Below are positions 46,929 through 56,843 of a DNA stretch of 64,000 bases, piece by piece. The notes beneath the pieces are model-generated. The model had not been told where the DNA came from. It ran no database searches and was given only the letters and a program-made list of their open reading frames with translations. Positions within the stretch are counted from its first letter, which is position 1. Each line of letters begins with the position of its first letter. This stretch comes from Vitrella brassicaformis (lineage: Eukaryota; Sar; Vitrellaceae). The translations under genes were made by a program, and so were the position numbers. The stretch lies in contig CDMY01000435.1 of assembly GCA_001179505.1 (NCBI GenBank), positions 1 to 64,000 of the forward strand, written 5' to 3'.

Positions 46929-47640
46929 CCTCGCCAGCCTCGCATAGTCATGCCCGGAGCAGCCATCGACGCTTTGGGGGATCACTTCTTCCTCTGCAGC
47001 CGCGCGACGGCGGAGCGCGTGGTCAAGCACAACACTCTGCTGGACGTCTTCAAGGCCATCCTTGCGGAGGTGGGCATCACGGCTGTCACAGAAGTGCCCC
47101 TGCGCTCTCTCGACATCACCCCGCCCAAACGCCCAGCCCAACAGCCAGTGCATGGACCCCTTCTTCCCCATCGACGGCCAAGGTATTCTGTGCGACGTCA
47201 CAGTGGTCCACCCGTGTTGGCCCGAGAACTCCACCGCCCACCACACTCAAGTCAACCGTAGCCATGCACGTCGGCCGGGCGGAATCGCAGCCGCGGGGAA
47301 GGAGCGAGAGAAGGACCGCAAGTACGGTGCCAACTGTCGGCAGAAGGGCTACACGTTCGTGCCCTTGCGGCGGAGACGCTCGGCCGTTGGGGTGAGGAGA
47401 CCCTCACTTTGCTTCGCCGCCTCGCGCGACGCCGTGTCCCACCACCCGCCAGCTCTGCAGAGGATCGTGCGTTTTTTCATGAGGGTGTCATGAATCATTG
47501 GGGGCAGTTTTTGTCGGTGGCGTTGATGCGCTGGAATGCTTTTCAAGTGTCCTGCCGCGCAGCCTGCGACTCACGGAAGTTGACTTACAGGAAACCGATC
47601 GTTGAATACCTGGGGAAGACTATGTTTTGGAGGCGCTCGT
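46929..47640 (+). mobile_element. relic of a reverse-transcriptase element, C-terminal part
   Basis: Frames in succession read DALGDHFFLCSRATAERVVK, HNTLLDVFKAILAEVGI, then LCDVTVVHPCWPENS, AAGKEREKDRKYGANCRQKG with YTFVPL, then LTLLRRLARRRVPPPASSAE. This is the module that follows the RT domain in many algal and protist non-LTR retroelements (GDH..C..... RH.......DVTV......K..KY......F.P). No RT domain is seen upstream and frames change, so it is a dead fragment. Confidence 0.6.
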
Positions 47641-47671
47641 TTATCCTATTCTATATCACGCCACTGAACAC

Positions 47672-48655
47672 AAGATGCACCATTATTGGCATAATTTCCT
47701 CCAATTCGGAAATCATAACTCGTCGGTCTGCGCTTCGCGCATCCCTCGCTCCGCCACCCATGAATCACTCAGACGAACTGGCCTGCCGTCGGCGCTCCGG
47801 ACACCTTCGGTGCCCTCCGCATTGAGTCAACTGTGGCCAGTCGTTGCTCGGCTCGGCCCTTCGTCCCTCGCCTTCGCAAGTGCATCGGTTGCGTCAAATC
47901 CACGTGAGTGACTTATCATCGCGACGAGCATTATTGTTGTTGTTCACCTCTTTTTTTGTTCAGCGGACGAATCGAATTGTTGAGGGGAACATGATGTCCC
48001 TGATGCCGGTGTTGGCTGCCATTGTGGTCAGAACAATGGCATCGGCCGCGATATATCCGCAATCCTTCCATGACTTTATGGAGGAGATTGTGAAGCCGGA
48101 TGTCGAAGTCCAGCGTAGCGGGCTTCCTGTACGTGGCCACGAAAAGGCGACGAACCTGTGGCGTTCTCTCAGAGGCTTCCTCTCGCAACTGGGGCGTAAT
48201 CTGCCCTCGCGCGTCTCAGGGAAGGGAGATGAAGCAAAGCCAGCTAAAGATCTGTCTCGTGAGCTCGCGTATGGCCTGTTTGCGAATTCCATGAAGATTA
48301 CTGATGCGTGCGAGGAGCTATCAGCACGCCGAAACTGGACACGCTACGAGCCTCTCCGGGGCGCCAAGTACTTCATCGCAATTAACCTCTTCAACAATGA
48401 GCTGACTCTTGCCGATCTCACTCTTCAACTGCTCAAACTCGTTGACTTTCTCGGCCCGGGGAGCGTCTTTCTATCCATCTATGAGAACGGCAGCTCGGAT
48501 CACACCAAGGAGTATCTGATGAATCTAGACATCCTCCTTGGCCTGTATGGTGTGGCGCATCGCATTGTCATGGAGAACCAAAACAGGCCCGGGGGTGTGC
48601 ATCGCATTGAGTACCTTGCTGCAGTGCGAAACAGAGCCCTGGAACCGTTGGCAGA
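47672..48655 (+). repeat. inverted duplication, copy A (partner 57617-58805)
   Basis: About 1 kb is nearly identical in inverted orientation to 57617-58805, from caagatgcaccattattg to ggcaga. One visible amino-acid difference is Asp versus Gly in KP(D/G)VEVQ. It contains the first part of the GT69 gene plus its upstream repeat. Confidence 0.9.
47722..47881 (-). repeat. dispersed repeat R, copy 1
   Basis: The words cgcttcgcgc, atgaatc.ctcagacgaactgg, ctccggacacc and tcggtgccctccgcat are shared with 58562-58731 (opposite orientation, part of the inverted duplication) and independently with 62502-62663. Confidence 0.75.
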
Positions 48656-48779
48656 CCTGTTGTGTGTGGTGACTGTTGTGTGTGGTGACATGACCTTGAC
48701 AGGCACATTCATGTATGAATTCAAAAGTGCAGGTTCATTTCAAGCCCATTCGGGAAACCGGCGTCACGACCGCCACTGA
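47991..48779 (+). pseudogene. truncated GT69 (CAP59-type) mannosyltransferase copy with foreign 3' end
   Basis: From MMSLMPVLAAIVVRTMASAA to RIEYLAAVRNRALEPLA it equals the intact gene at 56844-58450. It includes AKYFIAINLFNNELTLADLT, VFLSIYENGSSDHTKEYLMN and GVAHRIVMENQNRPGGVHRI. At 48655 homology stops; the frame runs on through a 16-bp tandem duplication into unrelated sequence and ends at 48779 (HSGNRRHDRH). It lacks the FLNDV, DTD and FYDTW motifs of the second half, so it should be inactive as a transferase. It may still give a truncated secreted protein. Confidence 0.75.
48657..48688 (+). repeat. 16-bp tandem duplication at a duplication breakpoint
   Basis: ctgttgtgtgtggtga occurs twice in succession, starting 2 bp after the last base shared with the intact GT69 gene. 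Confidence 0.9.
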
Positions 48780-49244
48780 TTCAACGCAGGAGCTGCAGGT
48801 GGAGTTGGCCAGACGGAGGGAGGCCAATGAGCCAATTTGACCTGCGTTGAGTGCGAAATGTCCGTGGATGACATCCACTCTATCCTTCAGTCCAGTGAAC
48901 ACGTGTTGTGAGTACTGTAGTGAGATGATGTACCAAGACCTCGACCATTCAGCGGAATGTATCTACGGCTTTTGTTTGATGATTGTGCCGTCCATCACTG
49001 GCAAAGGCAGCTGCCCACCACACCAAGACACCATTTCGGGGCGCTTTGCGCGAATCAACGGTCCAATTTGGTCAGACGTAAGTTGTTTGTAAATTTTCTA
49101 ACGTTCGGATTTCGCTGCAAGTCGGCACAGGGATGCGTCGGGTGGGATCCAGAAGGTTTCGAGAGGTCCAAAACGTTGGAAGGCGCGGAATGAGGCAATT
49201 TGTGTTTACGATGGAATGAGATGTGTCCAATGTAATTATACAGG
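48780..49244. other. intergenic between GT69 copy and RT relic
   Basis: No family is recognised. Short open stretches exist but none is convincing. Confidence 0.4.
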
Positions 49245-49760
49245 TCAATGTTTCCCCGCCCCAAATCTTTTCTCAAGCCCTGCAGTATGGTTTTCGGCGG
49301 CTCTGCCGCTCCTCCGCCTGTCCTTTTGATGTCGATGTCCCTGGCTGCAATGGTTGATGGTCATGATGTTCTCCCGGAATGCGGCGAACTCATCGGCGGG
49401 ACTGGAGGGGGGGCGGGGCTTGCGCTTGGCGAACATCTTGAGAAAGTCCATGGTCTTCTTTCCCCATCTGCCGAATGTCTCCGCGGCGAGGCACAAAGCG
49501 GAAGCCAGCTGCTTGGGCGGTTGGACCATACTTGTCGATCTTGTCTTTCTCCGCAAGCTGAGCCGCCTTGCCACCTGGAAGCTGTGCACCACGCCGATTG
49601 ACTGTCCGGTGGAAGGGAATGGGGGAGTTGTCAGGGCGGCAGGGGCGGGCGATGGTGACGTCGAGCAAGTAGTCACTGCCGTCGATCTCACAGTAGATTT
49701 CCATGCGCTGCCCGTTGGGAAACTGCAGTCTCTTGGCGTATGATCTGCCTGCAACCACAC
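49245..49760 (-). mobile_element. relic of a reverse-transcriptase element, C-terminal part
   Basis: On the minus strand: RLQFPNGQRMEIYCEIDGSD, YLLDVTIARPCRPDNSPIPF, PGGKAAQLAEKDKIDKYGPT with AGFRFVP, then after a frame change AETFGRWGKKTMDFLKMFAK and PADEFAAFRENIMTINHCSQ. It is the same type of post-RT module as at 46929 but not a close copy. Frame change and lack of an RT domain mark it as dead. Confidence 0.6.
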
Positions 49761-50683
49761 AAACAGAGAGAGAGAGCGACTGATAATGGCTTAAGGGTCT
49801 CCGCCTCTCTTTCAGGTTTCGATTCCCTATCTTGGCTGCTTTTGACCTCTGCGTGCTGCGTACAGAGTGTGCGTGTAAGCACCACCACACAGAGTGTCCG
49901 TGTCGTGTTATTGTCGCTGGTTGGTTGCTTATTGTTGCTTATTGTGCTTGTCGATGTTTTGCTTATTATGTCCAACGACGAGACTTACGCCAATGCATGC
50001 ACACGACTGACGGGATTTCTACCTGAGGGATACATTCGTATTGCCTGAAACGGCTTACGTTGCTGAAGTAGAGGGTGAGTGTCCTCTGTGGGGTAGTATC
50101 GGTTGGTCACAAATAGAGACGGCTGAGCTGACTCACCAATTCGTGTACTGACTACGGTCTTGGCGGATCATTGAGGTCGACTGGTGTGTGCCTCTGCTTT
50201 CCTGGGTCCCTGCCGTCATCCCGGCCGGCGAACATGTGTGCATTTACATACGCGACGTGCATCGACGCCAATCCTGTTGCACAGGTTTCTGCATGACGAC
50301 TTCGCTGTGCGACGCTTGCGTCTTCTGCTTGTGGGAGTGTGATGGCGTCGAAAATGATGGCGTCTCGTCCTCGATTTCATTCCATCCCCTTCCATGGCCC
50401 TTCTTGTTACGATTGATACTGCGTTGTCGGCAAGCGCTCGTCATTGTAAAGATACGAATTGTCAAGGAACAGACTAACAGACTAAGTGCCTGACTGACTG
50501 AAGAGATTGTACTCTGCTTTCTCGGTATGCCGACCGACCGAGAGACACATTCACCCTATCTTATCTAGGCCAGTAGTCTTTGCCTATACCGGAAGCATTC
50601 GGCACGTCTTCATCTCGTCTAAAATATTCATGAGCCTGAGGCACACAGGCCACTCCGAGACGGAAGTCACTGCATAACAGTAG
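49761..50683. other. intergenic
   Basis: No exon is supported. It includes a short GA tract (49767-49780). Confidence 0.45.
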
Positions 50684-52861
50684 CTATATGGGCTTGTCTG
50701 GTGGAATGGGGAGGTTCATTTGGAGGAAGGCAAACTCGACGCAGTTGCCGCCAGCATGCTGCAACCCACGCACACACGGACATACATGTCCAAGAAATGT
50801 ATTCTTCCACCTGGATATTCGGCTCTTTGTGGAACATGACGTATCTGCACCAATAGTATCACACGCGACACCGAGGCACACACATCTATGCACGTCTATG
50901 TTCATTTGTGTGCGTGTGTCTGTGGCCTGACCAACCCGTTGTTCAGAAAGGCGGTGAGCAGCTCCCTGTTCATTTCGACCACCTGCTGTTGGTGGTCGCC
51001 GTACACATGAACTTCTATCAGCACCTGTGGGTGACACATACACACACAGAGAACCGACGTGCACCTGTGTGACGACGCATCTCTATGGGGGTGGTCCTTC
51101 CTTGCCTGGCGTATTGGTGGCCTTTTCCTCCACTCTCCGCTCGTCAGAAGCGGGGTCAGCGACTTGAACCTAGATGAGCACATACACAAAGTACATGGAG
51201 GGATGCGTGTGTGTGTGTGTGTGTGCCATCCTCGTTCTCTTTGAGTCCGCTTGCTCACTCGGCCCCCTCGACATCGATCTTGAATATGTCGATCTCTCGG
51301 CTCTCATGACCCAGAGCACTTGCGACATAGACAGACAGACAGACAGACACTAGCCTTCTGTGTGTGCTGCCCCGCTCTCACGTGATGATCTCGTTCAAGC
51401 CTGCTGTGAGGGGCCCCGGATCGTCGGCCTTCAGGTTGGCCCTGAACACATCAGACACGACACGAAACGGCACAACACAAACACCATTCCTTTGGATGGA
51501 CCATTCCTTTGGATGGAAACGAGAAAGGCGTCCGGTGGCGCTTACCCCTTTCCCGGCTGGTCGATGCCCCATCTATGAAAGTGGACATGCTCGGGCTTGG
51601 CCTCCGGAACCGCCACAGTGTGATCAAACTACGCATGCCCGGACAGATACCAAGGACAGACATCGATGAAGGGCCAGTCTTGTGTGTGTATTCTGTGTGC
51701 ATACGGTGTGGACTTCGCATCCGAGTGTCTTGTGTACGCTGTCCTCGAACGACCACTGAGACACAGGGATGGAACGCACAGCACATGAGGTGGAAAAGGC
51801 CACCCTTATGTACCTCGTTGGACCCACCCACAGAGTACACCAAGCATGGCTCGCCTGATGCGTTGCTGCGCGACCGGATCCTGCGCGCAGATGTGCACCA
51901 CATGTGAAGCCATAAACGAGTATCCGCTGTCTGTCTGCGCGTGTATGCAATGCGCATGTGAGTGCGGGCGGTACCCACCGGTCAGGATCGCAGACCCACT
52001 TTCCACCGTCACCAAGGGTGCCCAATCGCACCTCAAACCTGCCACACGTTAGTGTGTGCACACGTCGACGAGCGTGTGTGTGGCTGCAGCCCTCACTCGC
52101 AGCTCCAATCGGGATCGAAGAACATCTGGTAGAAGGTCTGGCCATTGGCCCCGCTGATCTTGCTAAGCCACTTGGGGTCCATCTGCGGAGAGACACACAT
52201 GAGTACACTCATGAACGTACACAGAATCCTTGTCGTATATCTATGTGCACCTGTCTGTGCCACATGACGGCTCTGTTCTTCTTTCTCAGCTCCCATCTCT
52301 GCGCCTCCGTGTATTGGCTCGAATCGTAGAATCCAAGGGACTCCTGCACACCATCAACATTCGCCTTCCCATTTTCATTACATGTTTGTACCCCAGCCAT
52401 GAGAGCGAAGGCAGCGGGCGATGTGGCAGCACTCTGCTGCTTGGTGATCTGCCGCTGTTGGTCCCTCGACGACGTGACAGACGACCGAAGCCCCGAACCT
52501 GTGTGTCAACCGGGCATCACGTGTGATGGTGTGTCCTGTATTGCACCTCTAAGCAGCTTCTGGACCATCTGCGTGACCTGCCACTCGCCCACAATGCCAT
52601 CGATGCCATCCTGTGTACATATACACATACCAAATTGATAGGCATAAGTCCTGGTCCGTGTGTATACAATGACGAAGGAATGGCGTATAGACATGAGGGC
52701 TTAGCAAGAAGTGTGGCCCCGGTTGGCACGCTTACATCACGTAGGTCACCAAGTTTGCGACGAATGTCCTGCAATGTTCGATGAAGCAAATTCACGTCGA
52801 TTAATACGAAAACAATAGCGGCGAAGAACAGGAAGACAGCTGTTCGCACCTCCACCTCCAT
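50684..52861 (-). CDS. type II membrane METTL24-like methyltransferase
   Basis: Starts MEVEVRTAVFLFFAAIVFVL, one membrane anchor, then a coiled coil (LHRTLQDIRRKLGDLRD). Exons in order: WLSKISGANGQTFYQMFFDP with DWSCE, FEVRLGTLGDGGKWVCDPDR, CLVYSVGGSNE, FEDSVHKTLGCEVHTV, KPEHVHFHRWGIDQPGKG, GPLTAGLNEII, SREIDIFKIDVEGAE, FKSLTPLLTSGEW, VLIEVHVYGDHQQQVVEMNR, RYVMFHKEPNIQ and GGNCVEFAFLQMNL. The signature GDGGKWVCD...(V)YS.GS.NE...CEVHTFDP...IDI.KIDVEG.E..., 'IE.H' is that of the Methyltransf_22/METTL24 group. The substrate is unknown; the anchor suggests work in the secretory pathway. The last exon ends PPDKPI at 50684. Confidence 0.8.
51198..51225 (+). repeat. (TG)n microsatellite in an intron
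   Basis: A run of TG units lies in an intron of the METTL24-like gene. A (GACA)n tract at 51331-51351 lies in the neighbouring intron. Confidence 0.85.
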
Positions 52862-53989
52862 TTCTACTGAACTCTATTTATTAGTTACTATTAGCTTCAT
52901 CAATGTACGTTGAAGAGAGTACTATTTTGCCCCTCCTGAGGATCGACCCACCTGCTTGACGGGCTATTCACAAGCAAAATGAACCGCATAAACCAATCAC
53001 TCATCAGCCATCCAAACCGACCATTTCGAATTCATGGCTCAAAATGACTGCAAGACACATGAAGCACCCCTCTTTGAAAGAGCGGACCGATGAAAGAGTG
53101 GATGAACGGAGAAAGACAGACATTTTGATTGTCATCTTCTGAGATGAACCATTCTCGATGGCGATTTGCGACGAAAAAGCGACTTGCGTGACCGAGCTTG
53201 AGCCACGATGACATAAACGGAAGAGCAGCTGGTTCGCGCTTACGATGCAGCAAAGGCCCATTGGTGACTCACAGGAGGGTCAGTTGAGTCATCTGAGGCA
53301 TCTGATGACATTCATCCAGCCCACACGTTTGTGCGGGGCTGATGTCACCGGCCAGTCTCCCTCCCCTGCCTTTCGCTCCCCTCCCCTTACACCCAACGAC
53401 TCACCCACCCACCCATCCATCCACCCATAGCGCGAGCGCTGCGATTTGATGATCATTTCGACTGATGCATTCACGCTGCAGGCGGCGGGGCGGCATGATT
53501 TATGTGAGTTGCTTGCTGTCATGCCTGCTGTTCACGCCTGTTGTGCCGTCATGGACCCACTGGACACCATGTTGATGACTCCTGTTCCATGCAAACCAGC
53601 TTGTGGAGATCAACGGTGAATCAGACTCAGGAGACACTCAGACTCACTGCGAAGGGCCTCGCAGTCACGACAGGCGGATTGAATGAGTGAGTGAATGGCT
53701 GGTTTTTCGTCGTTTCAGAGTGGTTTTGAGCGGGAAAACGGCTCTGGTGAGTCATTCACGGCGAGATCCCCAGCATGAAACAAGGAGAAGATAGACCAAT
53801 CACTCGCTTGCGCGTACAAACCAACCAATCAGCCCTACTGACCGCATTCATGTGTTGCGGGAACACATCTTCATGCGTCTTCGATGAGTTCGATCACATA
53901 GCACAAAAGTCCGTTTCACTCTGAGAAAAAGTCCGTTTGCCAAGAAAGCGAATTACGACGGGCAGGATAGCGGACCTGCCCAGGCATCT
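52862..53989. other. intergenic
   Basis: No exon is supported. An aatgagtgagtgaatggc-type tract lies near 53684. The words catgatttatgtga...gcttg.t.tcatgcct at 53497-53527 recur at 55803-55845. Confidence 0.4.
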
Positions 53990-54569
53990 GTCGGGATGAC
54001 TGGGGCGGTGGAGGTGGCGAATAGCAGTGCGTTGCGTGGCGCCTTCTCTTCAATCTACAAATACACCCGACGAGCCTGATGGTGTCCCCAACGACCCCAC
54101 CGTCCGCACGGACCTGTTCGTGTCGAGGTTTTGGCCAAGCTGCCGCGAGCTGTCGATCGATTTCTGCGTGACCGACGCTGACGCTCGCTGCAACCAGGGC
54201 AAGACCACCGGCACGATCACCCGCGAGAGGGAGAAGCTCAAGAAGGACCACCATCTTGACGTGTGTCGGCTCAACCGCATGGACTTCACGGCATTCATCG
54301 TGACGTGTGACGGCGTCTATGGGAGGGAGGCCGATCGCTTCATTCGCCGCTTGGCCGAGCTCATCAACAAGAGGGGCGGATGGGACAGATATGGCACTGG
54401 CCGGGTCGAGCAATGGATTCGGGCGCGGCTGTCAGTGTGCCTGGCTCGTTCGGTGTCTGCGTGTCTGCGGCGGCCCAGGAGGAAGGGCCGGTGGCATTGG
54501 CTGTATCAGAGGGGGCGTTGGGGTGATGGGGCTGGGATGTTCGTGCCTGGGGAGCCTCTCATTTTCTGA
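53990..54569 (+). mobile_element. relic of a second type of reverse-transcriptase element, C-terminal part
   Basis: The frame from 54060 reads TDLFVSRFWPSCRELSIDFC, VTDADA, TITREREKLKKDHHLDVCRL, MDFTAFIVTCDGVYGREADR, FIRRLAELINKR, VEQWIRARLSVCLARSVSAC. This is the D(F)(S/C)V..., K(...)H....F.AF(V)..G...A..FI..LA....R......IR..LS..L...... module that ends LINE-like ORF2 proteins of algae. It differs from the relics at 46.9 and 49.2 kb, so at least two element types are present. No RT domain precedes it. Confidence 0.6.
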
Positions 54570-54625
54570 GGGCGCCCCCCTGTGAGTAGGCGTGTGGGGA
54601 TAGTGTGTGTTGATTGGCCTGGATG

Positions 54626-54676
54626 CCTGTCTGTCTGGTTGGCTGTCTGTCTATCTGTCTGTCAGTCCGCATGTCT
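54626..54676 (+). repeat. imperfect (TGTC)n microsatellite
   Basis: ctgtctgtctatctgtctgtc and neighbouring units, between an RT relic and a methyltransferase gene. Confidence 0.8.
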
Positions 54677-54829
54677 GTCCATTCACGTGTGCTGCTCATG
54701 AGCATTGTTTGTCCATTTGAGTGTCTGTAGCTCGTTATCATTGCATCGCGATCGACTGTTCATGTTTGTTCGTGCCGTGGACCAACGCGTGTGTGGTCCC
54801 CGGCGCATCGTTACACATCAACCATCTAC

Positions 54830-55688
54830 AAATCGGGGGAATGGGGGAGGAACAAGGAGGGGAACGGGCACGCTGGGCCGGGGAGCACCAGGGAAGCAAC
54901 AGACAGCGTTCGCCTATTGCTAGAGGAGTTCTTGCGTGATCGGAATATCCGATCCGTCGTTGACGCAGGATGCGGGGACTGGCAAACTACAGCCGGAGAA
55001 TAGCATCCATGTGTGTGTCTCTGTACGCAGGGAGTGGACAGCTACACTGGTGTGGATGTGGTGCCGGACATTATTGCTCGCAATCAGCAGCTGTATGGAA
55101 GTCACAACCGGACCTTTCGCGCAAGCAGCATGTTGGAGAGAGAAGCCCTCCCTCCCGCAGACGTGAGCGCAGCGAGAAAGAAGACTGTGTCCACAATTCA
55201 CTGCCTCTCTGTTTTCTCTCTTGTAGCTTTGATGACGAAGGATGTAGCCAGCTGCTCCGTCCATGCCTGGCGGTGCATGGCTCATGGGTTTTTCTGTCTG
55301 TCTGTCTGTCTGTCTGTCTGCAGGTGCTGCAGCACCTGCCCACGCCAATGGTGCAGCGATTCCTCGAGTCCCACCTCACTGCTGATAAACGTGTGCACAA
55401 CTACAAGTATGCCCTCCTCACCCACGATAGATGCAACGTCAGTCGGGGGCGGAAGAGGGAATACGCATCTCAGATGGCTGTGCTTTTTGGTCTCCTGCCC
55501 ATTTCCAGGTCACCAAGGTGGATTCCCGCTGCCAAGATAACCAGGACCTGGACATGCCACTGTATCTGTCACCGTTTTCTCTGCCTGGCCGCCATTCTCT
55601 CTTCTACCGCTGGCTAAACCGCCCGGGGGGCGACGATGAGGGCGAGAAGGCCACTTTGCTTATCGATTTCACTTTTCGTACTTTGTGA
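54830..55688 (+). CDS. class I SAM-dependent methyltransferase
   Basis: The motif I exon LLLEEFLRDRNIRSVVDAGC with GDWQ is followed by VDSYTGVDVVPDIIARNQQL and YGSHNRTFRASS. A short exon reads LMTKD and splices at 55243 to VLQHLPTPMVQRFLESHL (55322 onward); together they form the usual ...(K)DVLQHLP motif. KYALLTHDR follows. The last exon is VTKVDSRCQDNQDLDMPLYL, FSLPGRHSLFYRWLNRPGGD, TLLIDFTFRTL, stop at 55688. The 5' exon start is not certain (about 54830-54900), and the phase into the short LMTKD exon needs checking. The fold resembles small prokaryote-type methyltransferases; the substrate is unknown. Confidence 0.65.
55290..55321 (+). repeat. (TCTG)n microsatellite forming an intron 3' end
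   Basis: Seven or more TCTG units run directly into the acceptor cag of the methyltransferase intron, so they supply its pyrimidine-rich tract. Confidence 0.85.
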
Positions 55689-56843
55689 TCGATGTGAGTC
55701 ACCCTAGAGCAAGCTTCTTCTTCGCCGCCCTTGTAAAGAGGATGTGAGGCCTATCGCACAGAAGCTGTTTCGAAAGAAGTGGCATGAAGGGGGAGAATCC
55801 TCATGATTTATGTGAATTTAGCCGGGATCGCTTGTTATCATGCCTCACGCGAAATCGGATGGCGCAAGGGGCCTCTTGCGAAACCCAGGGATAGCCAAGG
55901 GAGACCTTGCTGTGCCGGGCCGTCTCCCTGGTGCCGTTATAATACACACCATCCCGGTGAGCTCCACATGATTTCTTTGAATCATCCAGTCAAGTACGAC
56001 CAGTGCCTCCCTCGACATGTAAACTGTAGCGGGGAACGGGAAGAAGACTTCTGGGTGGCGAGTCCCTTGTGCATCCATCCACGAAGGGTGCGTCTGTGTG
56101 TCTCTATTGCCGATGTGCAACCCAGAAGACGGCTCCTAATGCACGAATCCTGGGGTTTCTCTTGTTCCGCTCGAAATTTGATCCAGCCAGGGACAATGCG
56201 AAGACTCACAACAAAGTATGTACGTACGGAGACTTGGTCTCATTTCTGGATGTACAGGGCCGCTGCTGGCTAGTATGGCCATGACTCAGTGCAGACACTT
56301 ACTTCTGGCAAGGACAGTCAAACATGCAGTCAAAGCCAGGTTTCGTTCCCATTCTTCAGAATGAGCCCCATTCCGCTTGTATTGTACACAGGTCTCGGCC
56401 AGTGGTGAAACTACCCCTACTGCCTGTAATTACCGCCAATGGCGTAGCTCACGTCCCTTTGTTTTCCCGTTGCAATTGCGTGCGGACAAATTCTAGCACG
56501 GAGTGGCTTGGTACTCAACCGAACAGAGGATGAATTGGTGAATGAACAGTATGTATTGGATCAGCGGGTGCTGGCCGTAACATAGTGGATTCGTGGGGTG
56601 GGTGGGTGGGTGTGGGTATCCAGGCCGTGTGCCTGCTCCTTAGCGCCTTTTAGAGCGTGGTGGATAGAATACCTTTATGACGCGGTGGTGGCATTCGTGT
56701 CGAAGGGACGGATGGTAATTCACGACGTCTCACATGACTCGAGCGGACAAACTGTTTCAGAGTCTCTCCATCTCGGCGTAAGCATACGATTACATGCTAC
56801 TATCACTCAGGATGAAGAGTCGAGAAAGCAGCTACAAGCAGAC
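55689..56843. other. intergenic between convergent genes
   Basis: I see no supported exon here. Words near 55803 weakly resemble 53497. Confidence 0.45.

Noticed and set aside
46896-47246. Minus-strand open frame opposite the RT relic
   Set aside because: Antisense shadow; the plus strand matches the post-RT module.
53916-54413. 165-codon open frame on the minus strand
   Set aside because: It is the antisense of the reverse-transcriptase relic at 53990-54569 and has no family features.
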